64,000 nt of DNA, taken from positions 124,001 through 188,000 of the forward strand of contig NZ_QUBS01000081.1 in assembly GCF_003390925.1 (NCBI RefSeq), written 5' to 3'. Positions 34,466 through 42,337 of this stretch are shown piece by piece. The position numbers were made by a program, and so were the translations under genes. Position 1 is the first letter of the stretch, and every line of letters begins with the position of its first letter. Below the pieces are notes generated by a model. That model was not told where the DNA came from. It saw only the letters and a program-made list of their open reading frames with translations, and searched no databases. The DNA comes from Trinickia diaoshuihuensis (GTDB lineage: Bacteria > Pseudomonadota > Gammaproteobacteria > Burkholderiales > Burkholderiaceae).

Positions 34466-35316
34466 TTGCCAGCTCCCGCAGCCGGCGCCGCTACACTTGC
34501 TTGCCACTTCGAAGGGTCGGTGACGAATCCGCCGTGGTCGGTAACCCGGTAGAGGGTGTCCCCCACGTCGATGTGCGTACGATCGCCCGAGACGATGCGC
34601 GGCGCGACGGCAACCTCGGGCTCCGAAACCATGCCTCGGTTCAGTAGCTCCGAATACCGCAACATCCCCGTGTAGTCGCGATTCAAACGTGCCAAGTTCG
34701 TTTCCAGGATTTGGTCCGCAAGCGTGCGCCCCTGCCGATAGCCGAGCTCGACCTGCTGTTTCCAATAGGCGCGCTCCGCGGCGGTCTTGGGCAACATCGC
34801 GGAAAACGGCAGCGCGTCCACTTGGGCCTTGATTCGAAGGCCGACGTAGAGGTAGTCGCGCCAGGAAGGCGCGATCGACGCGAACCGCGCAGGGACCGCG
34901 ATTTTGTACATCGCATCGGCTCGGCGTACTTGATCGTTGGATGCCTCGATCGCGTCACGCGCCTCGGTGATGACGGGCGGCAGCACGCCGTTGCGCGTGA
35001 TCAGGGCGCCAAAGCGATACATGCTGTCGAGGCGCGCGGCCCGTGCGTCGAGCGCCGCGATGAGCTCGGCCGATCGATCCGCGAGTCCTTTATGGCTCCC
35101 GAGCGGTAGCGCGGCTTCTCGCAGCACGTTGGCGCGAGCCGGTGTGATCGCGGCTGCCGCGGGTGCGCTGTCGGCGGATAGATTCGCTATTTCTTCGACC
35201 GACATCCGCGACGTGTCGGGTGCTCCGTCGTCGGCGCGGACGGACGCGCAACCAATGCAGAGCGCGCCCCAGGCCAGGACGCGCGCCAATGCGGGCAGGG
35301 GCAGCTTATAAGGCAC
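34462..35316 (-). CDS. dotC: DotC (TraI) outer-membrane core protein
   Basis: A 284-residue exported protein, DotC family: the signal region ends near LCIGC (candidate lipidated Cys around 22; the -3 residue is Cys and not the usual Leu), followed by LREAALPLGSHKGLADRSAE, ELIAALDARAARLDSMYRFG, LLPPVITEARDAIEA-like and SWRDYLYVGL signatures. DotC and DotD place the DotH ring in the outer membrane. It starts at GTG 35316 inside the end of dotD. Confidence 0.85.
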   Translation of the reverse strand: MPYKLPLPALARVLAWGALCIGCASVRADDGAPDTSRMSVEEIANLSADSAPAAAAITPARANVLREAALPLGSHKGLADRSAELIAALDARAARLDSMYRFGALITRNGVLPPVITEARDAIEASNDQVRRADAMYKIAVPARFASIAPSWRDYLYVGLRIKAQVDALPFSAMLPKTAAERAYWKQQVELGYRQGRTLADQILETNLARLNRDYTGMLRYSELLNRGMVSEPEVAVAPRIVSGDRTHIDVGDTLYRVTDHGGFVTDPSKWQASVAAPAAGAGK

Positions 35317-35749
35317 GGTATCGCAACTCGAGAGAATCGGTCTTCAGGACGACATCCGCGCGCGCCCCCAATTGCGTTCCGATGTTTTCGAGCACCGACA
35401 CGAAATCCGTATTCGTCGCATCGATGGCAATCGGCGAGGCAATCGGCTTGCCCGCGACACTGAACTTCAAGCCTTTCGCCTCGGCGATCTTGCGCAGCAC
35501 TTCAGGGGCGTCGCCGTTCCAACGTACCGTAATGAAGTCACCCGCGACGAGCACCACCCCGCTGCGCGGCGCGACCGCCGAAATCCCGCCGGCGCGCGAA
35601 ATGTCGCCAAGCAGCGTGTCGATCCGGTGCGCGGAGTCGTTCAACTGCGAATCGAGCATGCGCCCGGTCGGGTCGGCGGGCTCGGATTGGGTGGCGCAGC
35701 CCGCGAACAAGCAGGCGAGCACTGAAACCGCAACACGTACCAATTTCAT
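35306..35749 (-). CDS. dotD: DotD (TraH) outer-membrane lipoprotein
   Basis: A 147-residue lipoprotein with lipobox LFAGC (Cys18) and a C-terminal N0-like domain (about 60-147: GDFITVRWNGDAPEVLRKIA, FSVAGKP, VSVLENIGTQLG, LELRYR) as described for DotD. It is the first gene of the long minus-strand operon reaching pilV copy 3 at 22427. Two operator dyads lie upstream at 35801 and 35846. Confidence 0.85.
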   Translation of the reverse strand: MKLVRVAVSVLACLFAGCATQSEPADPTGRMLDSQLNDSAHRIDTLLGDISRAGGISAVAPRSGVVLVAGDFITVRWNGDAPEVLRKIAEAKGLKFSVAGKPIASPIAIDATNTDFVSVLENIGTQLGARADVVLKTDSLELRYRAL

Positions 35750-35800
35750 TTGGATGCTCTGTCTATCAAAAATGCACAAGCGCGACGTACGATCAAATTC

Positions 35801-35820
35801 CGTATAAAGGCTATCATACG
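35801..35820 (-). promoter_or_regulatory. CGTAT-N10-ATACG dyad, proximal, dotD operon
   Basis: Perfect dyad. Read on the minus strand it contains TATGAT (complement of 35813-35818), a good -10 for dotD, whose start codon is 52 bases downstream. No strong -35 was found. The surrounding bases match the copy at 2697 on both sides. Confidence 0.7.
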
Positions 35821-35845
35821 CAATGAAGAGGGCGCAAGAGAAGTT

Positions 35846-35865
35846 CGTATAGGAGCGGGCATACG
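35846..35865. promoter_or_regulatory. CGTAT-N10-ATACG dyad, distal, dotD/regulator region
   Basis: Second perfect dyad, 45 bp from the first (start to start), or roughly four helical turns. It has no well-placed -35/-10 of its own and may help bind two dimers on the same face or serve the divergent regulator promoter. The remaining intergenic DNA (35750-36027) holds only the promoter noted at 35974. Confidence 0.65.
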
Positions 35866-35973
35866 AAACGAATCGACGCGCCCGGAGCTTCGAAAATCCT
35901 TTCATTCCTTTCGTCTTCGTGACCGTGCGCAGGCGGTAACAAAGTGCAACGCCGCTTGACTGGCCGAAATTGC

Positions 35974-36025
35974 TTGACACGCAAAAAAATAAGGCTGCAT
36001 AATTGCGTACAGTTATAACGATATA
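35974..36025 (+). promoter_or_regulatory. promoter of XRE regulator with weak dyad
   Basis: TTGACA at 35974-35979, 18-bp spacer, CATAAT at 35998-36003: the best sigma-70-like promoter in the block. A degenerate dyad CGTAC-N10-ATATA (36006-36025) lies over the expected start point, which would suit weak self-control of the regulator. Confidence 0.6.
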
Positions 36026-36027
36026 GA

Positions 36028-36408
36028 ATGGCGACCGGGGAAATGAGCGTTGAATCGAGACCACTTACGCTGCTCAAGGCGTATCGAATCTTCCACAACT
36101 TGGATACCAACAAGATCTGCGAGCAGGCGAAGATCTCGCGTTCGTATCTGACCAGAGTCGAGCAGGGGGCTACGCCGAGTGCGGAGATCGCCGCACGACT
36201 CGTGCAAGTCCTGACCCAGGTCGATTGCGTGCGCGCATCGCAGCCATCGAATACACGGAATCAACTCGAGACGTTCGAGAGTGCCCGCCGCCTGATCGAT
36301 CGCATGAAGGCGTTGCATGCGGAATTCGCGCGAGAGGGCCTGCGGGAAATCCACCTGCTATATCCGAAGCGATTCCAATTGGGGGAAGACGAACATGCCC
36401 TCGCCTAA
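36028..36408 (+). CDS. XRE-type HTH regulator, candidate master regulator of the block
   Basis: A 126-residue protein. Residues about 14-62 form a Cro/C1-like helix-turn-helix (LLKAYRIFHNLDTNKICEQA, SRSYLTRVEQGATPSAEIAARLVQVL). The C-terminal half is helical with basic residues and may dimerise. It sits in the divergent promoter region with two perfect dyads and a weak one, and its end overlaps dotI by 14 bases. It is therefore the best candidate to bind the CGTAT-N10-ATACG sites. ATG 36043, two bases after GGGGAA, is an alternative start. R64 has no clear equivalent in this position that I know of. Confidence 0.75.
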   Translation: MATGEMSVESRPLTLLKAYRIFHNLDTNKICEQAKISRSYLTRVEQGATPSAEIAARLVQVLTQVDCVRASQPSNTRNQLETFESARRLIDRMKALHAEFAREGLREIHLLYPKRFQLGEDEHALA

Positions 36409-37084
36409 AGGAGGCGCGGCCGCGTCCGCGCGTTACCCGATCGAAGTGCATCCCGCCGTGCGCCTCGTTTCAGAGACGTTCCTCTATAAGTTCAGTTGGC
36501 CCAAATTACTTGGGACGACTCTGATACTCGGCGTGGCGCTGCTCATATCGATATCGGTCAACGTCGTGTTGATGACGCGCAATGTCGCTCCCGTGTATTT
36601 CGCCGTTACGCCGGACGGGCGGATGACGCGGCTGGCACCGCTGTCGGAGCCACTCGTTTCGCCCGAGGAAGTGACGCAGTTCGCGCAGAGCTGCGTGACC
36701 CGATCGTTTTCCCTCGACTTCGTTGCCGAACAGTTGCGCGGCAAGCTCGAATCGTTGCACGACTGCTATACCGACGAAGGCTTTCATGCGTTGATGGTTG
36801 CGTTCGACAAAAGCAACCTGCTGGCGAAGATCCGCGACGGGCGCCTCGTGTCGTCGGCGGTCGCCACGGGCGCGGGGGTCATCACCGCAATCGACGCGCA
36901 CGATCCTAAGGGCTATAAGTGGACGGTGCAGCAACCCATTGCCATCACATTAGTAAACCAGACCGAGCGTCGCTCCTACAGCTACATCGTCGAAATGCAT
37001 ATTCAGCGCGTGCCGACCGTCGACAATCCCAGAGGGATCTCCGCGACGGCGCTGCAATTCCTTGGCAACGGTCAAAACAACTAG
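36395..37084 (+). CDS. dotI: DotI/IcmL (TraM) inner-membrane core protein
   Basis: A 229-residue bitopic protein of the DotI/IcmL/TraM family: cytoplasmic start, membrane segment about 38-61 (LGTTLILGVALLISISVNVV), then the VirB8-like periplasmic domain with APVYFAVTPDGR, FVAEQLRG, FHALMVAFDKSNLLAKI, VQQPIAITLVNQTE and a final LQFLGNGQ. It forms a ring around the channel. ATG 36395 after GGGGGAAG is preferred over upstream in-frame codons, which lie within the regulator gene. Confidence 0.9.
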   Translation: MPSPKGGAAASARYPIEVHPAVRLVSETFLYKFSWPKLLGTTLILGVALLISISVNVVLMTRNVAPVYFAVTPDGRMTRLAPLSEPLVSPEEVTQFAQSCVTRSFSLDFVAEQLRGKLESLHDCYTDEGFHALMVAFDKSNLLAKIRDGRLVSSAVATGAGVITAIDAHDPKGYKWTVQQPIAITLVNQTERRSYSYIVEMHIQRVPTVDNPRGISATALQFLGNGQNN

Positions 37085-37092
37085 GTGACGGC

Positions 37093-37353
37093 ATGACTGA
37101 CGGCTTCAAACCCTTTCCTACGGCGATCGCGATAGCCGAGGAATCGAAGGATAAGGACGGCACTCATCCCCTGGCTAGCGTCGAGGGTACCGACTGGCAT
37201 CATGAGTTCGAATTGATCGACCCGTTTATCGCCACGCGCAAAGAACTCGAGGAGCTATGGTTGACGGCGCCCAATCGCCGTGCGCAAGACTGGATCACCG
37301 GCATTATGGATACGCGCCGGATGTACGCGATCGTAACGGGCAATCCGTTTTGA
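37093..37353 (+). CDS. small hypothetical protein between dotI and dotH
   Basis: An 86-residue soluble, acidic protein (FELIDPFIATRKELEELWL, NRRAQDWITGIMDTRRMY). It starts eight bases after the dotI stop and ends 10 bases before dotH, so it belongs to the operon. No signal peptide or membrane segment. I do not recognise a family. In Legionella and R64 dotI/traM and dotH/traN are adjacent or nearly so, so this gene looks like a lineage-specific addition. Confidence 0.65.
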   Translation: MTDGFKPFPTAIAIAEESKDKDGTHPLASVEGTDWHHEFELIDPFIATRKELEELWLTAPNRRAQDWITGIMDTRRMYAIVTGNPF

Positions 37354-37363
37354 GGTGGTATCG

Positions 37364-38308
37364 ATGAGCCGTCCGCTCCTGAAGTCGGCCTGTATGATCG
37401 CGTTGCTGCAACTGCTCGGCGGGCTGCATTGCGCCAATGCGCAACTGGCTGGCGCCGGTACGCCCGCGAAGCCCGGCGCGCCGGGAGGCGTTTACGCCAA
37501 CCCCGATGCGCCTCGCCCGCTGCCGCCGCTCACGCAAACGAATGCGAACTTCGACGCCGCGGTCGACCTCGTTACGCCTTTGACACCGGATCAGATTCGC
37601 GCGCTTCGCAAACGTATCGACGAGGCGAAACGCGCCGCATCTACGAGTCCCACGCGGCCGCCCAAGCCCGTGTATTCCGTCCAGACCGTCGACCTATCGC
37701 CTGGCGCGGCGCCCCCGATCGTGCGTGTGAGCGACCTGGGCTCCGCCGTCACATTCATCGACATCGAGGGCGCGCCGTGGGACATCACCGAAGTCGACAA
37801 CATGGCAAAAGGTCGCTTCGAGGTATTGCGGCCGGTTCCCGGTGTACCGACGATCACGATTACCGCGGACGGTACGTATGTCGAGGGTGACGTCGCCGTG
37901 TTTCTCAAGGGGCTGCCGTTTCCAGTCGTCGTAAAGATGATCGCGGGGCAGCGCGAGACCGACTATCGGCAAGATATTCGGATCCCGCGGCGCGGGCCCA
38001 ACGCTCAGGCGCCTATCGCGGCGGCGCCAGCCATTTCGCTGCCCGGCGACAGCATGCAGGCCATTCTCGACGGCACGGGCGCGCCCGACGCGAAGCCCGT
38101 CAAGATCGAAAACCCCCCGCTGGGCATGAGTGCATGGCAGATCGGCGAGCACCTCATGGTACGCACTGGCTTGTTTCTGAGCGACCCGGCGTATTACGGC
38201 GCACTGACGGGCGCGGACGGCACGCATGTGTACGACATTCCCCGCACGCCGGTCATCACGGTGAGCGAGAACGGCGTGAGCCGAAACATCGTATTGGATT
38301 TGGAGTAA
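37364..38308 (+). CDS. dotH: DotH/IcmK (TraN) outer-membrane core protein
   Basis: A 314-residue exported protein with signal peptide to about 26 and the DotH family features: VDLVTPLTPDQIRALRKRID, PPIVRVSDLGSAVTFID, APWDITEVDN and the VirB9-like C-terminal domain (GLPFPVVVKMIAGQRETDYRQDI, ISLPGDSMQAIL, VITVSENG). DotH forms the outer-membrane ring with DotC and DotD. GAGGTGG precedes ATG 37364; a GTG nine bases earlier is the alternative. Confidence 0.9.
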   Translation: MSRPLLKSACMIALLQLLGGLHCANAQLAGAGTPAKPGAPGGVYANPDAPRPLPPLTQTNANFDAAVDLVTPLTPDQIRALRKRIDEAKRAASTSPTRPPKPVYSVQTVDLSPGAAPPIVRVSDLGSAVTFIDIEGAPWDITEVDNMAKGRFEVLRPVPGVPTITITADGTYVEGDVAVFLKGLPFPVVVKMIAGQRETDYRQDIRIPRRGPNAQAPIAAAPAISLPGDSMQAILDGTGAPDAKPVKIENPPLGMSAWQIGEHLMVRTGLFLSDPAYYGALTGADGTHVYDIPRTPVITVSENGVSRNIVLDLE

Positions 38309-38312
38309 CCCC

Positions 38313-39464
38313 ATGGCGGACCAATCGCGCCGTAAGATGCATCCGGGTTTTTTGCGCAATGCCAAGATCATCGCCGTCATCGCAGTGCTCGCCGCAGTCT
38401 GCGTAGCCGTCGCATTTTTTGCAATGAAACGCCGCGCGGATACGGCCCCCGAGGTGGACGTTCCGGCCGTGAGTGCGCAGGGCGGCACGCCCCAAGCGGA
38501 AACGCAGCGCTATGCACAAACACTGAACCAGGCAAACAAGGAGGGCTTGGCTCAGGCGCAAAAGACGGGAGCGACTTTCATCCCCGCGTTCTCCGATCGC
38601 AATGCGCAAATCGAAAAGGTATTGGCGGATCGATCGTCGGAGGCCGCGGCTCAGCCTGAAAAAATCGACTATCAGCATCCGAACGGATTGCCGCCCGGAC
38701 AATCCGCTCCGGCGTCGCAGCAGCCATTGCCTAGCTTGCCCGCGCCGACGCAGGGTGTTGGCTTGCAAGTGCAGCAGCTTGTCAATCAATGGGACACCCC
38801 GCCGCAATCTCAGGAAGTGCTCGGCTTGCAGAAGGAGGCGCAAGGTGCGGCGCCGAGCGCTGGAGTGGCGGCGGCAAGCGCTGCGCAGGCGGTCGTCGCC
38901 TCGCAAACGAAGCTCGCGACAATTCATTCGAGCGATCGCTTCTACGCGCATCTGGAAAATGCGATCGACACCGATACGCCTTCGGATATCCTCGCGGTGC
39001 TAGATCAAGGTCCATGTAAAGGAGGGGAGTTGATGGGCAACGGCAAGCTCAGCAACGAGACGGTAACCGCGACCTTCACTTCGATGCGCTGCGGCGGCAA
39101 GACCGTGCCCGTTACGGCGGTCGCGTTGAACGATCAGACGCTGAGCAACGCGCTACCAGCGGACCTCGATCATCACTTGATGGCGCGTGTAGCCATCCCG
39201 GCACTCCTCGGCGCCCTCGGCACGGCCGGCAGTGTGTACAGCAATGCGGGTTCGACGATATCCAACAATCCACTGGGCGGGACGACGACGATTCAAAACC
39301 CGAATCCCAGCGCGAAACAGCTCGAAGGCGCCGCGGTGTCGGGCAGTGTGACGGGCGTGCAGGGCGTCGTCCAACGGGAAGTGGCCGGCATACCGCCGGT
39401 GACGGGGCATGTCGACGCAAATACCCCGCTCATCATTCTATTCAAGGCCGATGTCGTCCTCTAA
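38313..39464 (+). CDS. dotG: DotG/IcmE (TraO) channel protein, VirB10-like
   Basis: A 383-residue bitopic protein: membrane segment about 17-37, Gln/Pro-rich linker, and a VirB10/TrbI-type C-terminal domain (about 200-383: IDTDTPSDILAVLDQGPCKG, ETVTATFTSMRCGGK, ALPADLDHHLMARVAIPALLGALG, NTPLIILFKADVV). DotG spans both membranes as the central channel. It is far shorter than Legionella DotG, which has a long repeat region, and is close to R64 TraO. Two cysteines (about 232 and 254) may form a disulfide. Confidence 0.9.
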   Translation: MADQSRRKMHPGFLRNAKIIAVIAVLAAVCVAVAFFAMKRRADTAPEVDVPAVSAQGGTPQAETQRYAQTLNQANKEGLAQAQKTGATFIPAFSDRNAQIEKVLADRSSEAAAQPEKIDYQHPNGLPPGQSAPASQQPLPSLPAPTQGVGLQVQQLVNQWDTPPQSQEVLGLQKEAQGAAPSAGVAAASAAQAVVASQTKLATIHSSDRFYAHLENAIDTDTPSDILAVLDQGPCKGGELMGNGKLSNETVTATFTSMRCGGKTVPVTAVALNDQTLSNALPADLDHHLMARVAIPALLGALGTAGSVYSNAGSTISNNPLGGTTTIQNPNPSAKQLEGAAVSGSVTGVQGVVQREVAGIPPVTGHVDANTPLIILFKADVVL

Positions 39465-39492
39465 ATGGCATATCGCTTCGACGGTATGTTTA

Positions 39493-39512
39493 CGTATAAT
39501 ATTTTCGATACG
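39493..39512 (+). promoter_or_regulatory. CGTAT-N10-ATACG dyad, dotF-dotA operon
   Basis: Perfect dyad in the 69-bp gap between dotG and dotF. It contains a perfect TATAAT (39495-39500); the -35 is weak (TATCGC or TCGCTT at about 39471-39478). The dotF start is 21 bases after the dyad. This implies an internal promoter that separates the dotF-dotA genes from dotI-dotG. Confidence 0.7.
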
Positions 39513-39533
39513 AACTAAAGCCGCGCCACTATC

Positions 39534-40673
39534 ATGAATGAACACGATCACTTCTCAAGCGTGCTGGACGTCGAGTCGATCGAGGAGCCGCTCGAGCCTC
39601 ATTTCGACGGTCATGCCGAGTTTGCCGCGGACGATGAGGAGGCGCAGTTGCATGAGCAGCAAGCGCCGCGCAAAAAGCCGATTCCGAAGGCGCTGCTGCT
39701 TGTCGGCGGTATGGTGGCATTCGTTGTGGTAGGGGTGGGGTATCAGCACTTCTTCGGTCAGCGCCCGCAAAGCGGGGCGTCGTCGGGCATGCTCGGCACG
39801 GCGTCTGCCGACGCCGGCGACACGCCACTGCCAACCGGTACTGCGATTACGCAGCAGTCGCGCAACGGAATGCTGACGCCAAGCGTGACCGTCCCGCCGT
39901 TGCCAAATCGGATGCTGGGACAGGCGTCGGAGCCGGTAGGAGCGATGGCAATACAGCAGACGAGCGGCGAGATGTCGACCCGTTCGGCTATGCCGGCGTC
40001 GGTGGCGTCGATCGCATCGGTGGCGCCGGCGGGTGACGATACGCCGCAAGATTCGGCGGGGGCGACATATCGTCAAGGGGCGGGCGTCCCCGCGATCGCT
40101 GCGCAAGGTGCGCCGATTGCGGCTCCCGGCGTTGCCGGCCCGGCGGCTCCCGGTGTCGTGGCGATGACTCCGGCGTCGTCCGCGGCTGGCGCTGCGGCCG
40201 GGTTGCTAGCCGCCAACGTGTCCACGGTCGCCGGCTCGGATGCACCGTCCCCGGTGCAAGCGGCGACGGCACCGGACCCGAGAGACGCCCAGATCGCGAA
40301 GCTGCAAGCGCAGGTCGCTGAATTACAGCGGCGCGATCATGCCGTCGACGGGGTATCAGCCCCCGCTCATTCGGCTGCTCATCGGGTCGGCAACCATGCC
40401 GTCCATAGTTCGAGCACTGCCCATGCACATGCCGCCGGGAGCGCTGCCACGAGCCGCGGCGCACGTTACGCGCGTCACCCGGAGCGGGCGAATAGCGAGG
40501 TGCTCGTCGGCTACGCGATCAAGCAAGTCATTCCGGGGCAGGGATGGATTCAAGACGAGGAAAGCGGGAAACAGCAAGTTGTCGCTGTCGGTGATTTCAT
40601 CGGCACCGCAAAGGTCGTACGCATCGATCCCGACAACTATCGAATCGTAACGACCGCTGGAGTCATTCAGTAA
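39534..40673 (+). CDS. dotF: DotF/IcmG (TraP)-like inner-membrane protein
   Basis: A 379-residue bitopic protein: acidic cytoplasmic start, membrane segment about 49-66, a long Ala/Pro/Thr-rich linker, a short coiled coil (IAKLQAQVAELQRR, about 258-271), and a C-terminal domain (about 325-379: LVGYAIKQVIPGQGWIQDE, VVAVGDFIGTAKVVRID, YRIVTTAGVI). Position after dotG and the layout fit DotF/TraP, which links the core complex and may sense substrates. The C-terminal domain resembles that of the proteins at 10429 and 29994. Its stop overlaps the next start by one base. Confidence 0.75.
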   Translation: MNEHDHFSSVLDVESIEEPLEPHFDGHAEFAADDEEAQLHEQQAPRKKPIPKALLLVGGMVAFVVVGVGYQHFFGQRPQSGASSGMLGTASADAGDTPLPTGTAITQQSRNGMLTPSVTVPPLPNRMLGQASEPVGAMAIQQTSGEMSTRSAMPASVASIASVAPAGDDTPQDSAGATYRQGAGVPAIAAQGAPIAAPGVAGPAAPGVVAMTPASSAAGAAAGLLAANVSTVAGSDAPSPVQAATAPDPRDAQIAKLQAQVAELQRRDHAVDGVSAPAHSAAHRVGNHAVHSSSTAHAHAAGSAATSRGARYARHPERANSEVLVGYAIKQVIPGQGWIQDEESGKQQVVAVGDFIGTAKVVRIDPDNYRIVTTAGVIQ

Positions 40674-41206
40674 TGGACTTGACGACGATCGTCACCAGCA
40701 TTGCCTACGACATTCTGGCGTTCCGAGATCTCGCCCAGGTGCTGGCGATCGGCATCGGGATCTTCTATTGCGGCAACTCGCTGCGCCAAGCAATTCGTAA
40801 GTCGGCGTCGCCGGGTATCGATATCAGCGGCCAGAGCATCTTCGCGTCGTTCTTCATCGGGGCGTTGATCGTCAACTTCGCGAGCACCATGAATAGCACC
40901 CTCGGCTCGATCGGTGAATCGGACACGACTTACGGTGCTGTCATTTCGTATGTGAACCTCTCGTCGGCCGGCCAATTCGCTCCCGTGATCTCCGCCATCC
41001 TGACGATCGTTTCAACCTTCGGCTGGTGGTACGCCCTCAAGGGCTGGACGATGCTTCGCAAGGCATCGAGCGGCGGGGGAGGCGGCGGATACGAAGACTA
41101 CGCATGGAAAGGGTTCATTCACATCCTAGGGGGCGCGGCGCTCGTGAACATCAACGAGACGCTCGCCGCGTTCCAGGGAACACTCGGCATCAGTTCATTC
41201 AACTAA
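40673..41206 (+). CDS. traQ: TraQ/IcmC (DotE)-like membrane protein
   Basis: A 177-residue membrane protein with four hydrophobic segments (about 18-36, 55-74, 95-116 and 150-163), a Gly-rich loop (SSGGGGGGYED) and the TraQ/IcmC pattern DLAQVLAIGIGIFYCGNSLRQ. Members of this family are small inner-membrane parts of the IncI transfer system. It overlaps dotF by one base and is followed by the traR-like gene. Confidence 0.75.
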   Translation: MDLTTIVTSIAYDILAFRDLAQVLAIGIGIFYCGNSLRQAIRKSASPGIDISGQSIFASFFIGALIVNFASTMNSTLGSIGESDTTYGAVISYVNLSSAGQFAPVISAILTIVSTFGWWYALKGWTMLRKASSGGGGGGYEDYAWKGFIHILGGAALVNINETLAAFQGTLGISSFN

Positions 41207-41220
41207 CGGAGAAATCTCAC

Positions 41221-41796
41221 ATGCCACAAGCCATCCTCATCCATCCGTTCGCGCGCTTGCATTTGTATGCGAGCGAGCATGCTCGCACGTTCATCGTGGG
41301 GGCCATGATGCTCGCGGGCATCGGCCGCCTCATGATGACGGACATGCCCCTCGCCGTCGCGGCGATCCTGTTCATCGCCACGGCCATGTGGCATACGTCG
41401 CTGCCTCGCGCGGCGCGACTTTCGAATAAGCATCTCGCGGTGACAGCCTTGATGCTGTTCGCCGTGACGAGCCTCGTCTTCGCCGGCGTGGCCGACGCCC
41501 AATCGAGCGGCAGCACGCTCGGCGGCATGGCGACAAGCCTGAAGAACGACATGGCGTCGGTCTACAACATGGTCATCTACGCGTTCTACGGCGGCGGTAT
41601 CGTGAGCACCGGCATCGGCGTGAATAACGGCATCAAGAAGTCGAAGGGCGATCAGCAAGTCACGACGGGCTCGATCTTCGGCTACGGCTTGGGCGGCCCC
41701 GCGCTCGGCATGGTCGGCTACATCATGAATTCGGCCGCCGGCTCGATGGGCGCCAGCTCCAGCAACTTGAACGCGCTGCCGTCGGCCGCGCATTGA
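41221..41796 (+). CDS. traR: TraR/IcmD-like membrane protein
   Basis: A 191-residue membrane protein: two N-terminal segments (about 25-55), one at about 74-92 ending in a signal-like ADAQSS, then SLKNDMASVYNMVIYAFYGGGIVSTGIGVNNGIKKSK and a final hydrophobic GYGLGGPALGMVGYIM, as in IcmD/TraR. ATG 41221 is taken after GGAGAAA; the longer upstream frame overlaps traQ. Small TraQ/TraR-type proteins are thought to act in the inner-membrane complex. Confidence 0.75.
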   Translation: MPQAILIHPFARLHLYASEHARTFIVGAMMLAGIGRLMMTDMPLAVAAILFIATAMWHTSLPRAARLSNKHLAVTALMLFAVTSLVFAGVADAQSSGSTLGGMATSLKNDMASVYNMVIYAFYGGGIVSTGIGVNNGIKKSKGDQQVTTGSIFGYGLGGPALGMVGYIMNSAAGSMGASSSNLNALPSAAH

Positions 41797-41829
41797 AATC
41801 GATGGATCCCGGCGGCAGGCAGACGGCCC

Positions 41830-42291
41830 ATGAACGAGACTAACGACGACGAGTTCGGCATGCTGGCTGTCCCACTGGTTTCGGGTGTGCGGCATCTCGA
41901 TGAAGTGGGGCAAGCCAAGCATGGCGTGCTGATCGACTCTGGCAGCTTGCCGCAAGCCGAGATCAATCACCTGCAGAGAACGATTGCGGTCGTGCTTCAG
42001 TGCGGCGATGAGGCGCAGCGCGCCGAGGCGCATGCGCTCTTGCAGCATTTGGCGAGCCGCAGCGAACTCGTGGTCGGTACCTGGGGCAGCGCCAATCCGA
42101 GCGATTTCGCTCGCGCTCTGCGCGCGGCGGCGCAGCAGCCTGGTGTGGCCTCGGCAGCCTTGGCGCTGCTGTACCGCCCAGCTCGCTTCAGCCGCAAGAT
42201 CAAGCAGTGGCTCGATGCGCATTACCGCCAATTGCCGCTTGAAGCATGGAAAGAAGTCTACGCTCGCGTGAGCGGGCATACCGTGCGTTAG
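41830..42291 (+). CDS. hypothetical protein between traR and dotO
   Basis: A 153-residue soluble protein, helical by composition, with SLPQAEINHLQRTIAVVLQ, HALLQHLASRSELVVGTWG and YRQLPLEAWKEVYARV. No domain recognised. R64 has TraS and TraT in this slot; homology is not shown. A cytoplasmic partner of DotO is a reasonable guess from position only. Confidence 0.65.
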   Translation: MNETNDDEFGMLAVPLVSGVRHLDEVGQAKHGVLIDSGSLPQAEINHLQRTIAVVLQCGDEAQRAEAHALLQHLASRSELVVGTWGSANPSDFARALRAAAQQPGVASAALALLYRPARFSRKIKQWLDAHYRQLPLEAWKEVYARVSGHTVR

Positions 42292-42337
42292 TGCGTGTAC
42301 CGAGCAAGACCGATAAAGTGCACCGGAGAATAGCCTG

